DNA from: Gnetum montanum
Lineage: Eukaryota > Streptophyta > Gnetopsida > Gnetales > Gnetaceae
DNA length: 27,868 nucleotides
Direction: 5' to 3'
Assembly: GCA_015680685.1 (NCBI GenBank)
Contig: MNCI01035832.1
Coordinates: 61,144-89,011, forward strand
In this document: piece after piece, positions 11,000 to 20,540 of the stretch
How the letters are laid out: each line of letters begins with the position of its first letter
Position numbering within the stretch: position 1 is the first letter of the stretch
Made by a program: the position numbers and the translations under genes
Notes under the pieces: model-generated
The model's input: the letters and a program-made list of their open reading frames with translations, nothing else
What the model was told of the DNA's origin: nothing
Databases searched by the model: none

Positions 11000-11660
11000 C
11001 TACTATCTAAGTTAGCTATCAGCCACTGGGTGCCCTCTTGGTTTGTGGATGCTACGTATAGACACCTTTGAATATTTGTTTCTTATGCACATTGATTGCA
11101 TGCTTTAATGTATGTACTTTTGATGGACCAAATCTTTTGCACACACTTGCACCCATTATTGTTGTACAAGATGCATGGAATACACTTCTTCTCTAAATGT
11201 CCAAATTTATTTTTCTTAGAGATTTCTAAGGAGAGGTCCCTTATGCCTATATGTGCATCAACCATGATTAACTAAGTCCTTTCCATAATGCTGGGAAAGT
11301 CACCTTTGCAGTTCTCAACCTTAATCACTAGAAAATTAGGATAGGACCACCCACTAACTGTGGTTACAATGTCCTCCACTAATCCCAAAGGAACAATGAT
11401 TGATTAGTTTGCCAATTCTAAATGAATGTTATTCTTCTTGAGAGGTGGTAAGTTTTAGGCTTTGTACATGTCATGGGAGATGAGAATGATACTAGAACCA
11501 AAATCAAGAAGAGCCTTGTATGGCTCATGTCTAGTAATTTGCAAGTAAATGAGTGGACTTCCTAGGTCAAATCTTTTTGTGGGAAGATTTCTAGCCTTGA
11601 TCCAATTAGAAACAACATGAGTTAACATCATAGTGGGGATCCAAGGTGACATTTGGTTTG
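11000..11660 (-). pseudogene. Aspartic protease of element B
   Basis: A retropepsin-like domain, collinear with D's 26683-27260. ALLDFGSSIILISHDMYKA at about 11455-11512 covers the active site. The catalytic triad is DFG instead of DSG (codons 11497-11505), so the Ser/Thr position is lost. The DLSLEISKKNKFG segment (about 11210-11240) matches the C-terminal part of D's protease. The copy is broken by stops and frame changes. Confidence 0.8.
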
Positions 11661-12415
11661 AAGGGCACTCAAAGGTTTTTGATGTAGAGGATGAGGATGC
11701 TAGAGATGTAGGGCAAGTAGCTGTATTAGGTTATGAGGGTTTAGGAGGACTGTTAGGTCAAAAAAATGGTTATTTTTTGGAATGATTTTCTAAACCACTT
11801 GGCTGAAAGGCTAGGTATAAATTCATAGCCCTTGTAGCATTTCATTACTATGGTTGTGGGGGAATTTCATCCTACATGGAAGGAGTAGGAGGTAACTAGG
11901 TTGAGGGTGGAGGGATGTGTGCAGATAGATGCAAAGGATGGTATGGATATGGGTGCTCCCCTTAAGTAGATGGTGAATATGTTTGGTAATACTTTGGTGG
12001 ATAATAGTGATGTTGAAATGACACGTGGCTAGTAGAACTTCATGGACAGACGGGTTGTTGAACATTGTACCCATATGGATTTGGTTTCCTGTAAGGGTAC
12101 TATTGCCTTAGAGGTGGCATTACCCATGATTGTGGTTGTTGCCATTGTTGGTATTGCTCATATGATTGTGGTGGAGCTCCACTTGGATAATAAGCTTGTT
12201 GGTGCTGGTGGAACTACCTTGGATTGCCTTGAGGATAGGACAATCATCTAGGTGCTTACCTTTTTACTAGTCACAGATTCAATGCATACACCCCGAACTC
12301 TTGTAAGTGTGACACCATTGGGAAACACCCCTTTGGATGTTCGTATTGATAGATATCACAACTAGTATCATCTTCAGAGTCTATCTCCATAACGTCTTCT
12401 ACTGCAATAGATGTA
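11661..12415 (-). pseudogene. C-terminal part of Gag, element B
   Basis: This is the Pro/Gln/Tyr-rich tail of Gag in minus orientation, aligned with 800-1510 in A and 27261-27868 in D. It includes the zinc-knuckle-like motif at 12325-12360 (second Cys replaced by Tyr) followed by the matching VSHLQE. The acidic stretch just upstream (VEDVMEIDSEDD, about 12365-12405) aligns with A. The gag core and the rest of the 5' end are missing because the sequence runs into the rearranged junction with element C. Confidence 0.7.
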
Positions 12416-12528
12416 ATGATCGAAAATGTCAATGGCTAGAACACCAATGTCCATAACCACACAACCTAACATCAAATCCAATATATTATTTGAAAATACT
12501 AAGGACTAGGTGTTGAATCTATGGTGTT
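12416..12528. other. Rearranged junction between elements B and C, with filler
   Basis: Between the gag tail of B (minus) and the RT end of C (plus) lie about 110 bp that include a 27-bp filler at 12492-12518. The filler matches 10201-10227 in B's RT at 25 of 27 positions and in the same orientation. Short templated fillers of this kind are typical of template-switching repair. The rest of the interval is of unknown origin. Confidence 0.6.
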
Positions 12529-12688
12529 GAATTTCTCTAAGATTGCAAAGTCATTGGTCAAGCTTATGAAGAAAGATGCTCCGTTCATCTAGACTAAGAA
12601 GTGTGAACATGCATTCCAATAGTTGAAGGAAAAACTCGTAGAAACTCCAATTCTACAGGCACCAGACTAGTCCAAACCATTTCACATA
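12529..12688 (+). repeat. Right arm of 160-bp inverted repeat (partner 9727-9886)
   Basis: The two arms have the same length, 160 bp, with 7 mismatches and no gap. They cover the RT end and RNase H start, once on the minus strand (B) and once on the plus strand (C). Three in-frame TAG codons are shared by both arms (in C at 12590-12592, 12620-12622 and 12668-12670). Confidence 0.8.
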
Positions 12689-13230
12689 TTGATGGATGCA
12701 TCTAATTATGCTTTGGGAGTGGTGCTTACATAGTTGGATGATAAAAAATGTCTATATTACATCCATTGTGCGAGCCAAAGCATTGTAGGTGAATAACTTA
12801 ATTACACAATCACAGAGAAAGAATTAATGGCAGTGGTGTATGCTCTTAAAAAATTTAGGCATTGTGTGCTTTGTTATAGAGTATTTATGCACATGGACCA
12901 TAGTGCCATTTACTTCCTAATGAACAAGTTGCAAGCTGATGGTGAGCTCCTGTATCATACAGTGACTCCTGATCCTGCAGGAATTCAATCTCACAATGGT
13001 AGATTGAAAAGGAATTGAGAATGTGATCATTGACCACATCTATTAATTAAGATGGGATAATAAAGACAAGGAAATGCTACTCTCTGATTAGTTTCTAGAT
13101 GAACTTCTCTTTACAGAAGTCATAAATGACCAAGTGCCCATAGAACCAACATGATACAATGGCATCCTTACCTATCCTCTAACTCAGGAGATGCCAAAAG
13201 ATCTTGACTTTAGAAAGAGGCAATAATTTA
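12529..13230 (+). pseudogene. RT C-terminal end and RNase H of element C
   Basis: RNase H landmarks are the HILMDASNYALG region (about 12682-12720), ITEKELMAVVYALKKFRH (about 12808-12862, with the Glu) and MDHSAIYFLMNK (about 12892-12930, with the second Asp). A VD-stop-KGIENVIIDHIY segment follows at about 12985-13040 and contains the final DH pair. A frame change lies between the last two. Stops occupy Gln and Trp positions. In the working enzyme this domain removes the RNA strand from the RNA-DNA hybrid. Confidence 0.85.
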
Positions 13231-14500
13231 TTCATCAGGCCAAATACTTCATAGAAATCAATGGACACCTCTATAAGGTGTGCATCGATGGCCTAATTCA
13301 TTGGTGTGTCCCTGATGAAGATTAACTACACATTCTTGAGGATGCTCACAAAGGATCTTGCAAAGGCCACTATGTAGGGAGATGCATGGCCATAAAAATC
13401 CTACTGGCAAGATACTATTGGCCTACAATCTTCAGGGATGCCCACCTATTCGTCCAATATTGTAAACACTACCAAAGAGATGGTGGGATGACTACATGAA
13501 TGGAGGATCCTTAATAATGAATTCAACCACTGGATCCCTTTGACATATGGGGAATAGACTTCATGGGTCCCATCACATCCATGTCCAATGGAAAGATGTA
13601 TATCATCATAGTAATTGACTACTATAGAAAATGGGCAGAAGTAACAATCGTTACTAACTGTACATCATCCACTACTGCTAGATTTGTATAACAAAATGTT
13701 GTAAACAGGTTTGAAATGCCATGTGCACTCATTTCTGATAATGGAACTCATTTCATATGTGCCACTTTTAGAAAGTTGATGCAACACTTAGGGGTGGAAC
13801 ATAAATTAACAATGCCCTATCATCCCCAAGCCAATAGTCAAGTACAGGTAAGTAACCAAGAGATTACAAAGATCCTAACAAGGACCATAAGCAAAGAGAG
13901 GAGCGATTGGAGCATAAAACTCAATGATTCCCTCTGGGCCTATCACTCAACATGGAAACTCCCTATTGACTACTCTCCCTACGAGTTAGTGTACAAAAAA
14001 CTTCCAATGCTTTTGATTCAATCCGAGCTCCATACACTCTCAATAGCCTGTGATCTGAACCTTGACCTGAGTCTAGCATAAAGAGAAAGATTAATCAACC
14101 TAAATATGCTCGATGAAAATCGATTGATGGTCCTATCTTTGAATGAGATGCACAAGGTGTTCAACAAGCAATGTCATGACCTCAAAATATGAAAAGTGAA
14201 ATTTCAACTAGAAGATAAGGTTCTCTACTAGAACCCCACACATGTACCATAGAAAACTAAGTTTCAAACATTGTGGAAGGGATCTTACATAATTTTTGAA
14301 ACCTTTCCTTCTAGGGCCATGAACATATACAAATTTGAGAGCCTAAATAAAAAGTAGTTGGTCAACATATAACAAGTGAAGATTTTTCATAAGCCCAAGC
14401 AAGCCAGTACAACAAATACCTCTATGGATGGAAAACCACGTTCAATTTTTCAAATCTCCTCCTTCCAACTTAGTCATGGGGAAGATGGCCATCCATGCTA
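13231..14500 (+). pseudogene. Integrase of element C
   Basis: The zinc-binding region reads DAHKGSCKGHYVG ... QYCKHYQRDGG (about 13340-13485); the second Cys is Tyr (13470-13472), as in element D. The catalytic core has the first Asp in WGIDFMGP (about 13550) and the second in ISDNGTHF (about 13735). The place of the catalytic Glu is QVQV, where D keeps QVEV; the codon CAG at 13845-13847 is therefore a loss. The C-terminal part (VNI...VKIFHKPKQ, about 14360-14400) runs to a stop near 14500. The longest open stretch is 121 codons (13716-14081). Inactive. Confidence 0.9.
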
Positions 14501-16011
14501 ACTATCCACATGGCTCCTTAGTCTTTCACTTTTCTTTTTACACATTTTTGTTTTTCACTTTGTTGATTTTTCCTTTTTTTTTCTTTGGTTTTTCATTCTA
14601 TTGATTTTCTTAATTTTTTATTTTACAACATTGTTAATATGTTTTACCTTTCTTGATTAATTTACACTTTCTTATATAAATTGCACTTTGTTTTATTTGA
14701 GTGTGACTTTTCATTATTTCTGCTAATAAAAGTGCTTTATTACCATAGGACACAATGCCACTATTGCTATTTACTTATGATAGTTTATGCTTAATGTTGT
14801 GATTGTTAACATCTGGTTTCTATTTTTGAATTTTGATGTTTGAGAACTATGACATGGTTTATTTTTCATGGAATAGGTAGTGAGTCCATTTCATCCACCC
14901 ATCCAAAAAAATGTATGATTTTTCTTGTTATGGAAGTTTGAGGTCCCTCTCATTAAAGAAACTTTTAATCAATTGATGACCTTAGAAGTTTTTAGAATTG
15001 AGAAGGATTCAAAGGTTTGTACAGGGTGTGACTTCAAGGGGACTCAATACTCTTTGTACTCTTCTACTTGCTTGAGTGCTTGAGTGTCTTTTCATGGACT
15101 TCTTACCATTTCATTCCAACCACCAATAGAAAGTCAAATAAATTCATTGCATGGTGTGGCTCTCATCCAAAAATTCAAAAAAAAGATGGAAATTCAAAGC
15201 ACATCTCTTAGACAAATAAATGAACTACAAGAACTAGTTATGGAACTAGAAAGACATGTTACCTATGCTTGAAGATCCCCTCTAACTAAGGTCCTCTCTT
15301 TCACTTCCTACTTCTCTCTTCTTCTCTTTATGGAATGGTGGTTGTTTTGTGGGAGCACTCTTGTGTCTCGAGTGGATAGATCAGTCTTAGAGTGATGATG
15401 TGAAGTTACTAATAGAGGATGATTTTAGTCTGGACTAAAGATGGATCTTCTTAGGTCATTTTAACCACAAACTCCACAAGGGACTTCTTATGACCTTAAT
15501 TTAGGATTCCATCACACTTTCGCAATCATCCATCTATGTTTCCATAACTCACCTCACTATCAGTTTCTATGTTATGCTCAATGCCTTAGTTTGACATGTT
15601 GGAATCCTTGGAGAGATTCTTTGGGTGGGTCCTTAACTTTTCATGATCAGTAATCAACCCTAGGGCCCACAAAATCCTTAATTGAGGTTATGTAAGCACA
15701 AAAAGGACATGTGCCTACTATGGGGAGGATCCACTTGCATATCTTTGGCTTGGTTAGTTAAGTTTGTTACTTTAGACATTGCTACAATCCTATCTTTTGC
15801 ATATTCCATTGTGTATCTCACTTAGTGCTTCTTAAACCTCTCATTAAATTCATTCTTCACATCTCTTTCTCAATTTTCTAAATTTTTTGGCTCCAAAACC
15901 CTCTTCTAATATTTTCATCTTGTTCATGGCTTTTTAGGCTTCCATTTGATCCCAGTTTCACTCAAAAACTTCTTATACTTTGAAATTTTTGACTAAGTCA
16001 ATGAAAGTCTA
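14501..16011 (+). other. 3' spacer of element C after integrase
   Basis: A mostly non-coding stretch between integrase and the U3-like block. It starts with a T-rich tract (14520-14720). Parts of 14870-15560 match element D's spacer (about 22650-23290, minus strand), including a shared 'tgacttcaaggggac' string and the small ORF described separately. The rest, 15560-16011, has no recognisable gene. Confidence 0.6.
15084..15272 (+). CDS. Small conserved ORF downstream of integrase (62 codons)
   Basis: An open frame of 62 codons that ends in LVMELERHVTYA and a stop. Element D has the matching end LVMELERHVTHD and a stop at 22879 (minus strand). Upstream of that, D's frame is open except for one stop, and it shares the HGV and FKAH/IQST-type region. 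The C-terminal half is Leu/Glu-rich and may be helical. No family was recognised. Flanking non-coding sequence is also similar, so the match could be simple relatedness rather than coding constraint. Confidence 0.3.
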   Translation: MSFHGLLTISFQPPIESQINSLHGVALIQKFKKKMEIQSTSLRQINELQELVMELERHVTYA

Positions 16012-16110
16012 TGATGGTCAATAGCTGCATTAATGAGGCCCCATCAACATAGCTAACCTCGTCGACAATGCCCCATCGATGCATGTTAAAAACTCTATAT
16101 ATACCATGAC
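16012..16110 (+). promoter_or_regulatory. U3-like promoter block upstream of the 3' ORF
   Basis: It begins TGATGG, like the LTR start at 19628, and repeats the LTR C motifs 'ggccccat', 'gtcgac' and 'catcgatgcat'. A TATA box (tatatata) lies at 16096-16103. It could drive the 3' ORF that starts at 16538. Another reading is that 16012 to about 16534 is a separate, complete LTR, because it ends ...ttaca and is followed by TGGTACCAAGA, which resembles a tRNA-iMet primer site. I could not decide between them. Confidence 0.45.
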
Positions 16111-16537
16111 ATACTTTAAAATTTTTTGTTATTTTCTTCATAACACAAGGGGAGTTTTTACCATTTTTTAGAGCCCAAAACTTCCTAACCGTTTGTCTAA
16201 ATCACTCTATTCTTTGATCCTACAACTACCGAAGGTAGGCTCTTCATCATGGAGGCCACAAACATTAAGGTTTCTGATGAATTTTTTTGAAAATTTTTCT
16301 CTCTCAAAGGGTTAATGAATACAATGATATGAAATCATCAAATTTTGAGAGTTAACCATTCCAACATCCTTCAAGTTAACTTGTTAACCTTAAAACATAA
16401 ATAAAATAATGATTAAAATTAATTAAATTAGCCATAATTACAACTTAGCCAAGTGTAACTATCCTATGAAGATAAGGTATTCTAATTGTTTCATGTTACA
16501 CAATAATTGCTAACCTATGGTTGTGTTGTGATTACAA
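16111..16537 (+). other. Leader between U3-like block and 3' ORF
   Basis: This AT-rich stretch lies between the TATA box and the ATG at 16538. It does not resemble the R/U5 part of the LTRs of A, B, C or D. An upstream ATG (about 16251) opens only a very short frame. Whether it is an untranslated leader, an intron-containing leader or the rest of a different LTR is open. Confidence 0.35.
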
Positions 16538-19386
16538 ATGGTACCAAGATTGAAATGGCTGCAAAAGGGAGGACCCTCTCAACTAAGGAAGAAATAGCCT
16601 AGAACTAGAAGGGGCCAGCAAGAGCAACCCCAAGAACAACTAGAGGAAACCCATGCAATAGGACCTCTTCGAGAGGATCCTGAAGTGGAATCTGTTTGAC
16701 AAATTCTTGAAGAAGAAATTCCATTAGAAAAATCATACAAGGGGAAGCACTAGGACCCATACCAAGGCTTGAAGTCACACTAACACAAGCCTGCCTTGCC
16801 ACCATTAGGCCTCATGAGATCCAACACTTAGTTCTCTAGAAAACTGAACTTTAGGTCATTTTTAGAGCATGCTCTAGTGGAGGTAAAAACAAAATTGCAA
16901 AACTCTTCCATGTGGCCAGTCATCACTTCTAGTGGGGAGTGGTACATGAGAGAGATGTATCTCTTTAGAAACAATAGAAGGCTAGTCTCCATAGTGAAAA
17001 TCAAGGATATTCAAGTGCCCTACTCAATTGAAGCTATTGCATAGGCACTAGGATTGCCTAATACTAGGACATAATTGGCAATGTTATCAACACAAGGTGA
17101 CCCTGAGGCCAAAAAGGAGTGGACTTAACAGTGTTACAAGCTCAATTATAAGGAACATGGCATGCTCACACTAGAAAAATGCATATACTTCAAAATAGTG
17201 GCCTACCATCTCAATCTAATGGTGAGGCCTAGCAAGATGACTACTTTTTCTGCCCAATCATGTACTACTCTAAGTAGTAGATTTCCAGAAAACCTTCCAT
17301 AATTGATCTATTTAGAGATTGAGAAGAACTGTAAAGAAAATGAACATGGAAGAAAAACCTTGCCTTTTCCATGCCCCATCCAAAAACTTTGCAAAAGGAT
17401 AGGGATCATTCACTATGAAAATGACATAATTAGACATCCTCCTTTGGCCTCGTGATCTAAAATAATGAAGGAAAAAACACTTGTCGTGACTAAAGAATGA
17501 GAACAGTAGCCACCACCTCCACCACCTACTCAAGAAACAACACTAGAGGCTTGCCTAGCCATTGAGCACTTGCACGAAATCTAAGAGAAGCTCTTGCATG
17601 GGTAGGAGCAATGTGCAGGAGTGAGTGGTGTGCACCCATTTGTATATCGACCAGTGATGAGCCACATTAATGAGGTGGCTTGAACAATCAACCAAATGGA
17701 AAGAGGTGGACCAATATTCTCTATCCAATGGATGTAGTTGTTCATGAGGTCAAATCCCAATGCTTGAGAGGTGACAATGTAATTATCTCAACACCATTTA
17801 TTCCCAAAAATATTTGGAAATGCTGCCTTCTTTTTAGTGCATTTGGAGGAAGGTGAAGGGGCAACTGTATTGGTGATGCAGCACCAAGGTTAGGAGGACA
17901 CTACTAAAGCAATCGTTGATTGAGTTGTTGAAGTGCTTAATGCACCTACAGTGTTTGTACCAGACATATCTACACTTCAAGATGTGTAGACATCCACAGG
18001 AATGATCAATGAAAGATTGAATGTAGCCTAGCATGAAGAGTTGTTGAACAAACTGGTGGGGATCGGGCAATTGATTTTGGAAATCTTTGATTTTCTAGAT
18101 AACATTACTACAACCTAGTTGGAGTTGTTGGAAGTAAAGGATAAGTGCATCATCTTGGAGGGGTAACTTGAAACAGCCCAAGCAAAAAACCAATGCTTGG
18201 CCATGAAAATTGCTAAACTACATGCCCATTTTTCTAATCCCATACTCCTCAGCCTAGTAATCACTAGAGATGAAGCTTTTCAACATCTTCAAGAACAATT
18301 CAGAAAAGCTAAGGAGGAAATAGTGATTGCCATCTTCAACCACTCCATAGCAAAAGAAAAAACCTACTCGATTCAAAAGAACTTGGTTTAGATGCATTAA
18401 GAAAATGAATCATTGACCACTAAAAATCAGCACTTGTGCAATGTTGATGCATAGAAACAACAAATGTAGGACTTCATTCATCGTCAGCAAGAGTAGCTCA
18501 CTAGGGTAAACACTAAGTCAAGGAAATTGGCCGTGGAGAATTGAAATTTTTTTATGGAGGAAGTCCAAGCCTTATGCTAGAAGTTTACCATTGAGATCAC
18601 CACTTGGAAGAATGAGGCTCTTAAGTTTGAAAGAGTTAAAAAATCACTATAGAGATCAGGTTGGCTTATAAAAGGAGGTAAATGAGAAACATATTCAAAT
18701 GGCTAAGGCAAAAGTAAATAAAGCCCTCCAACAACTTTAGTAAGGAAGAGAAGTGTGGAAGCCCATCATTAATGGGATTGATGCCTATAACAAAGCGGAA
18801 ATGTACCTAAAGAAGTTGCAGATTGAAGAAATGACAGAATACATGGAATTGGCCATTCTTTGCTATGTAAACCTGGTGATGTTGACTATTTGACGACCAT
18901 GGTTAGAATTGGAAAAACAAGTGGCCAGCTCGTACTTGTTGTATAAGGTCAAATTCAAGTACCATAAAGACACCAAGAAAATGCTAAATTTGAAGTTCTC
19001 AAGGCATGATTCATGGATCAAAGATCAATTGTTAAGAACTTGGCCAACAGAATGAATGATTACTAGGAGCTAAAAGACATAGCTAAGGTGTTCGACATCA
19101 AGTGCAAACAATTTGCTACCTAGTTATTAATGCTAAGGAGCTATTTCCAATGATTCCCTATCCTTGGAATGTGTTTGGTTCTACCCATATTGGCGAAGTT
19201 TCATGGACAGTGCACAATCCTAGGAGTAAGGAGAAGAAAATGAAGGCATTGTTGGATGCCTTTCACCTCCTACTAGAAGTTGCAATAGAAGAAAGACAAC
19301 CACAACCACCTCAGCCACCGCATGTGCCTGAAGCTAGTGAAGGTTCCTCAGAACCTCAGGAGCCACCACTGCCTAGGACTGTCTAA
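16538..19386 (+). pseudogene. Long 3' ORF of element C (plant-transposon-protein-like domain plus helical region)
   Basis: ATG at 16538 (acaaATGg) opens a frame that runs without a frameshift to about 18630, nearly 700 codons, with about 33 stops. Frame changes near 18630 and 18990 lead to the end at 19386. The start is basic (MVPRLKWLQKGG), followed by a Gln/Glu-rich stretch. A domain at about 16860-17300 has GEWYMREMYLFRNN, VPYSIEAIA and LGLPN in the order seen in the 'putative plant transposon protein' domain often found in plant retroelements. A Pro-rich linker (17508-17530) follows, then a long Leu/Lys/Glu-rich, probably coiled-coil region, then a Pro-rich end (QPQPPQPPH). No membrane segment was seen. 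The position after integrase matches the extra ORF of Athila/Tat-type elements. Its role is unknown. Confidence 0.6.
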
Positions 19387-19627
19387 CCTTCTGCATTAAC
19401 TCCATGCCATTAAAGGAAGTGCCATCCAATTTTGAAAAGTCATGTCATGGTGTTCAATTTTGTGTTTTGAAAACTGCAATTTTTGTAATGTGTTGATCTA
19501 TACACTCGAGCTCTCAGTTTTGTCAAGTTAGTTTATTTTTGTTTTGTTAAGTGTCAGTCAATAATCCCATACCTTCCCAATGTTCTAAAGAAACTCAAGG
19601 ATGAGTTTTTATTTAGTCATGGGGGTA
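19387..19627 (+). other. 3' untranslated stretch and polypurine-tract block of element C
   Basis: It ends with ctcaaggatgag, a T-rich piece, then catgggggta directly before the LTR start at 19628. An upstream 'cccataccttcccaat' string is also present in D (about 21712-21730, minus) and in weaker form in B. The GGGGG run is the best polypurine-tract candidate in the window. Confidence 0.7.
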
Positions 19628-20540
19628 TGATGGGTTGTAGTTAGCTATGTCAACAAGGCCTTGTCAATGTGGTCCTATCGACTGGGCCCTGTCGACATGG
19701 CCCCATTGATGCATTGTTTACTGCATCGACATGCCCCCATCAGCATAGGGTCCATTTTTTGCTATAAATACATGCTCACCAGTTGCATTTATGGCATCAG
19801 ATTGATAGTAGTAACCGAACTGTTGCAGTTTTTACATTTGGAAGTTAGAATATTTCTCCCAAGTACCTGTAGCATGAGTCATTAAGAGTATAGATCTTTA
19901 TTCGAGCATTGTTGTACCTAAGCACAATAGTGTGTACAACAATTAAGATGAGCTTCCTGATAAACCATGTAGCATTCTGGATAGTTTAGATATTTATTTA
20001 TGCATTTAATGCTTTCAGTTAATTATTTAATTTTTTCTAGTACTTAAGCTAATTAAGTGAGATAAGCTAGATAGATTAAATACATAAATACAATTTCTTT
20101 GAGCATAACACATATTCACTAGGTAATCCTAGCAACGTTATTGCTTGCTGCACCTAGTGGTGTAGTGCTTGGTAACCCAGCAATGGATATGTGGGTTTAG
20201 GACATGTATGGAAAGTGGGATCGGATGCTTATGTTAGGATTAGTTAGAGAATAGTCAGTTAGTTAATTTAGATTAGTTATTAAATTACTTTATCTCTCCC
20301 TTCAAAGCACCAAAAAACATAAAATATAAAATGATAAAAATCATACACCTCAATTTCACTTAACCATACCTTTGTACTCCACAAGTGTAATCAAGAAGAC
20401 AACAAACAACCTTAGGGTAAGGTTCACTACCTAGAAGACTAGTGGACTGAAAACTATAAAGTACATGAAATTTGATCAGATCGTGCATGAATGCTTTGTG
20501 AGTTGTTTGGTTGGGTGTAGGGATACCTCGCCACTCATCA
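19628..20540 (+). repeat. 3' LTR of element C
   Basis: A 913-bp LTR on the plus strand, TGATGGGT at 19628 to CTCATCA at 20540. The TATA box is at 19763-19770. U3 carries repeated motifs around GTCGAC and CATTGATGCAT (19655-19745). The R/U5 part has 'ctttattcgagcattgttgtac' and 'tgataaaccatgtagca', which match the minus-strand LTRs in reverse complement. CACTAGGT and ACCTAGTG (about 20117-20160) form an 8-bp inverted repeat with a smaller inverted repeat inside. The preceding polypurine-tract block identifies it as a 3' LTR. Confidence 0.85.

Larger units (their letters stand above)
7716..12415 (-). mobile_element. Element B, internally deleted Ty3/gypsy remnant
   Basis: Read on the minus strand, the order is gag tail (12415 to about 11660), protease, a linker, reverse transcriptase (about 10700 to 9727), then a fragment of the 3' ORF (about 9715 to 8640), the polypurine-tract block and the 3' LTR. 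RNase H, integrase and the first two thirds of the 3' ORF are missing: RT sequence passes into the 3' ORF near 9716-9727. Compared with C, about 5.8 kb is absent. The 5' end of the element is lost at the junction with element C. Confidence 0.8.
12529..20540 (+). mobile_element. Element C, 3' half of a Ty3/gypsy element
   Basis: The plus-strand order is RT end and RNase H, integrase, 3' spacer, U3-like block, long 3' ORF, polypurine-tract block and 3' LTR. The 5' LTR, primer site, gag, protease and RT core are missing, replaced by the inverted element B. The 5 bp after the LTR (cttac) differ from the 5 bp before B's LTR (attaa), so B plus C did not insert as one unit through normal integration. 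Confidence 0.8.

Noticed and set aside
16538-18630. Reassigned stop codons (for example TAA/TAG read as Gln) to explain the long frame with many stops
   Set aside because: Stops also replace Trp and probably Arg positions, related copies have sense codons at the same sites, and the primer site and element types are those of plants with the standard code.
7716-20540. A giant DNA transposon or foldback element with LTR-like terminal inverted repeats
   Set aside because: The inside is two collinear but truncated Ty3/gypsy elements in opposite orientation, and the flanking 5-bp sequences do not match.
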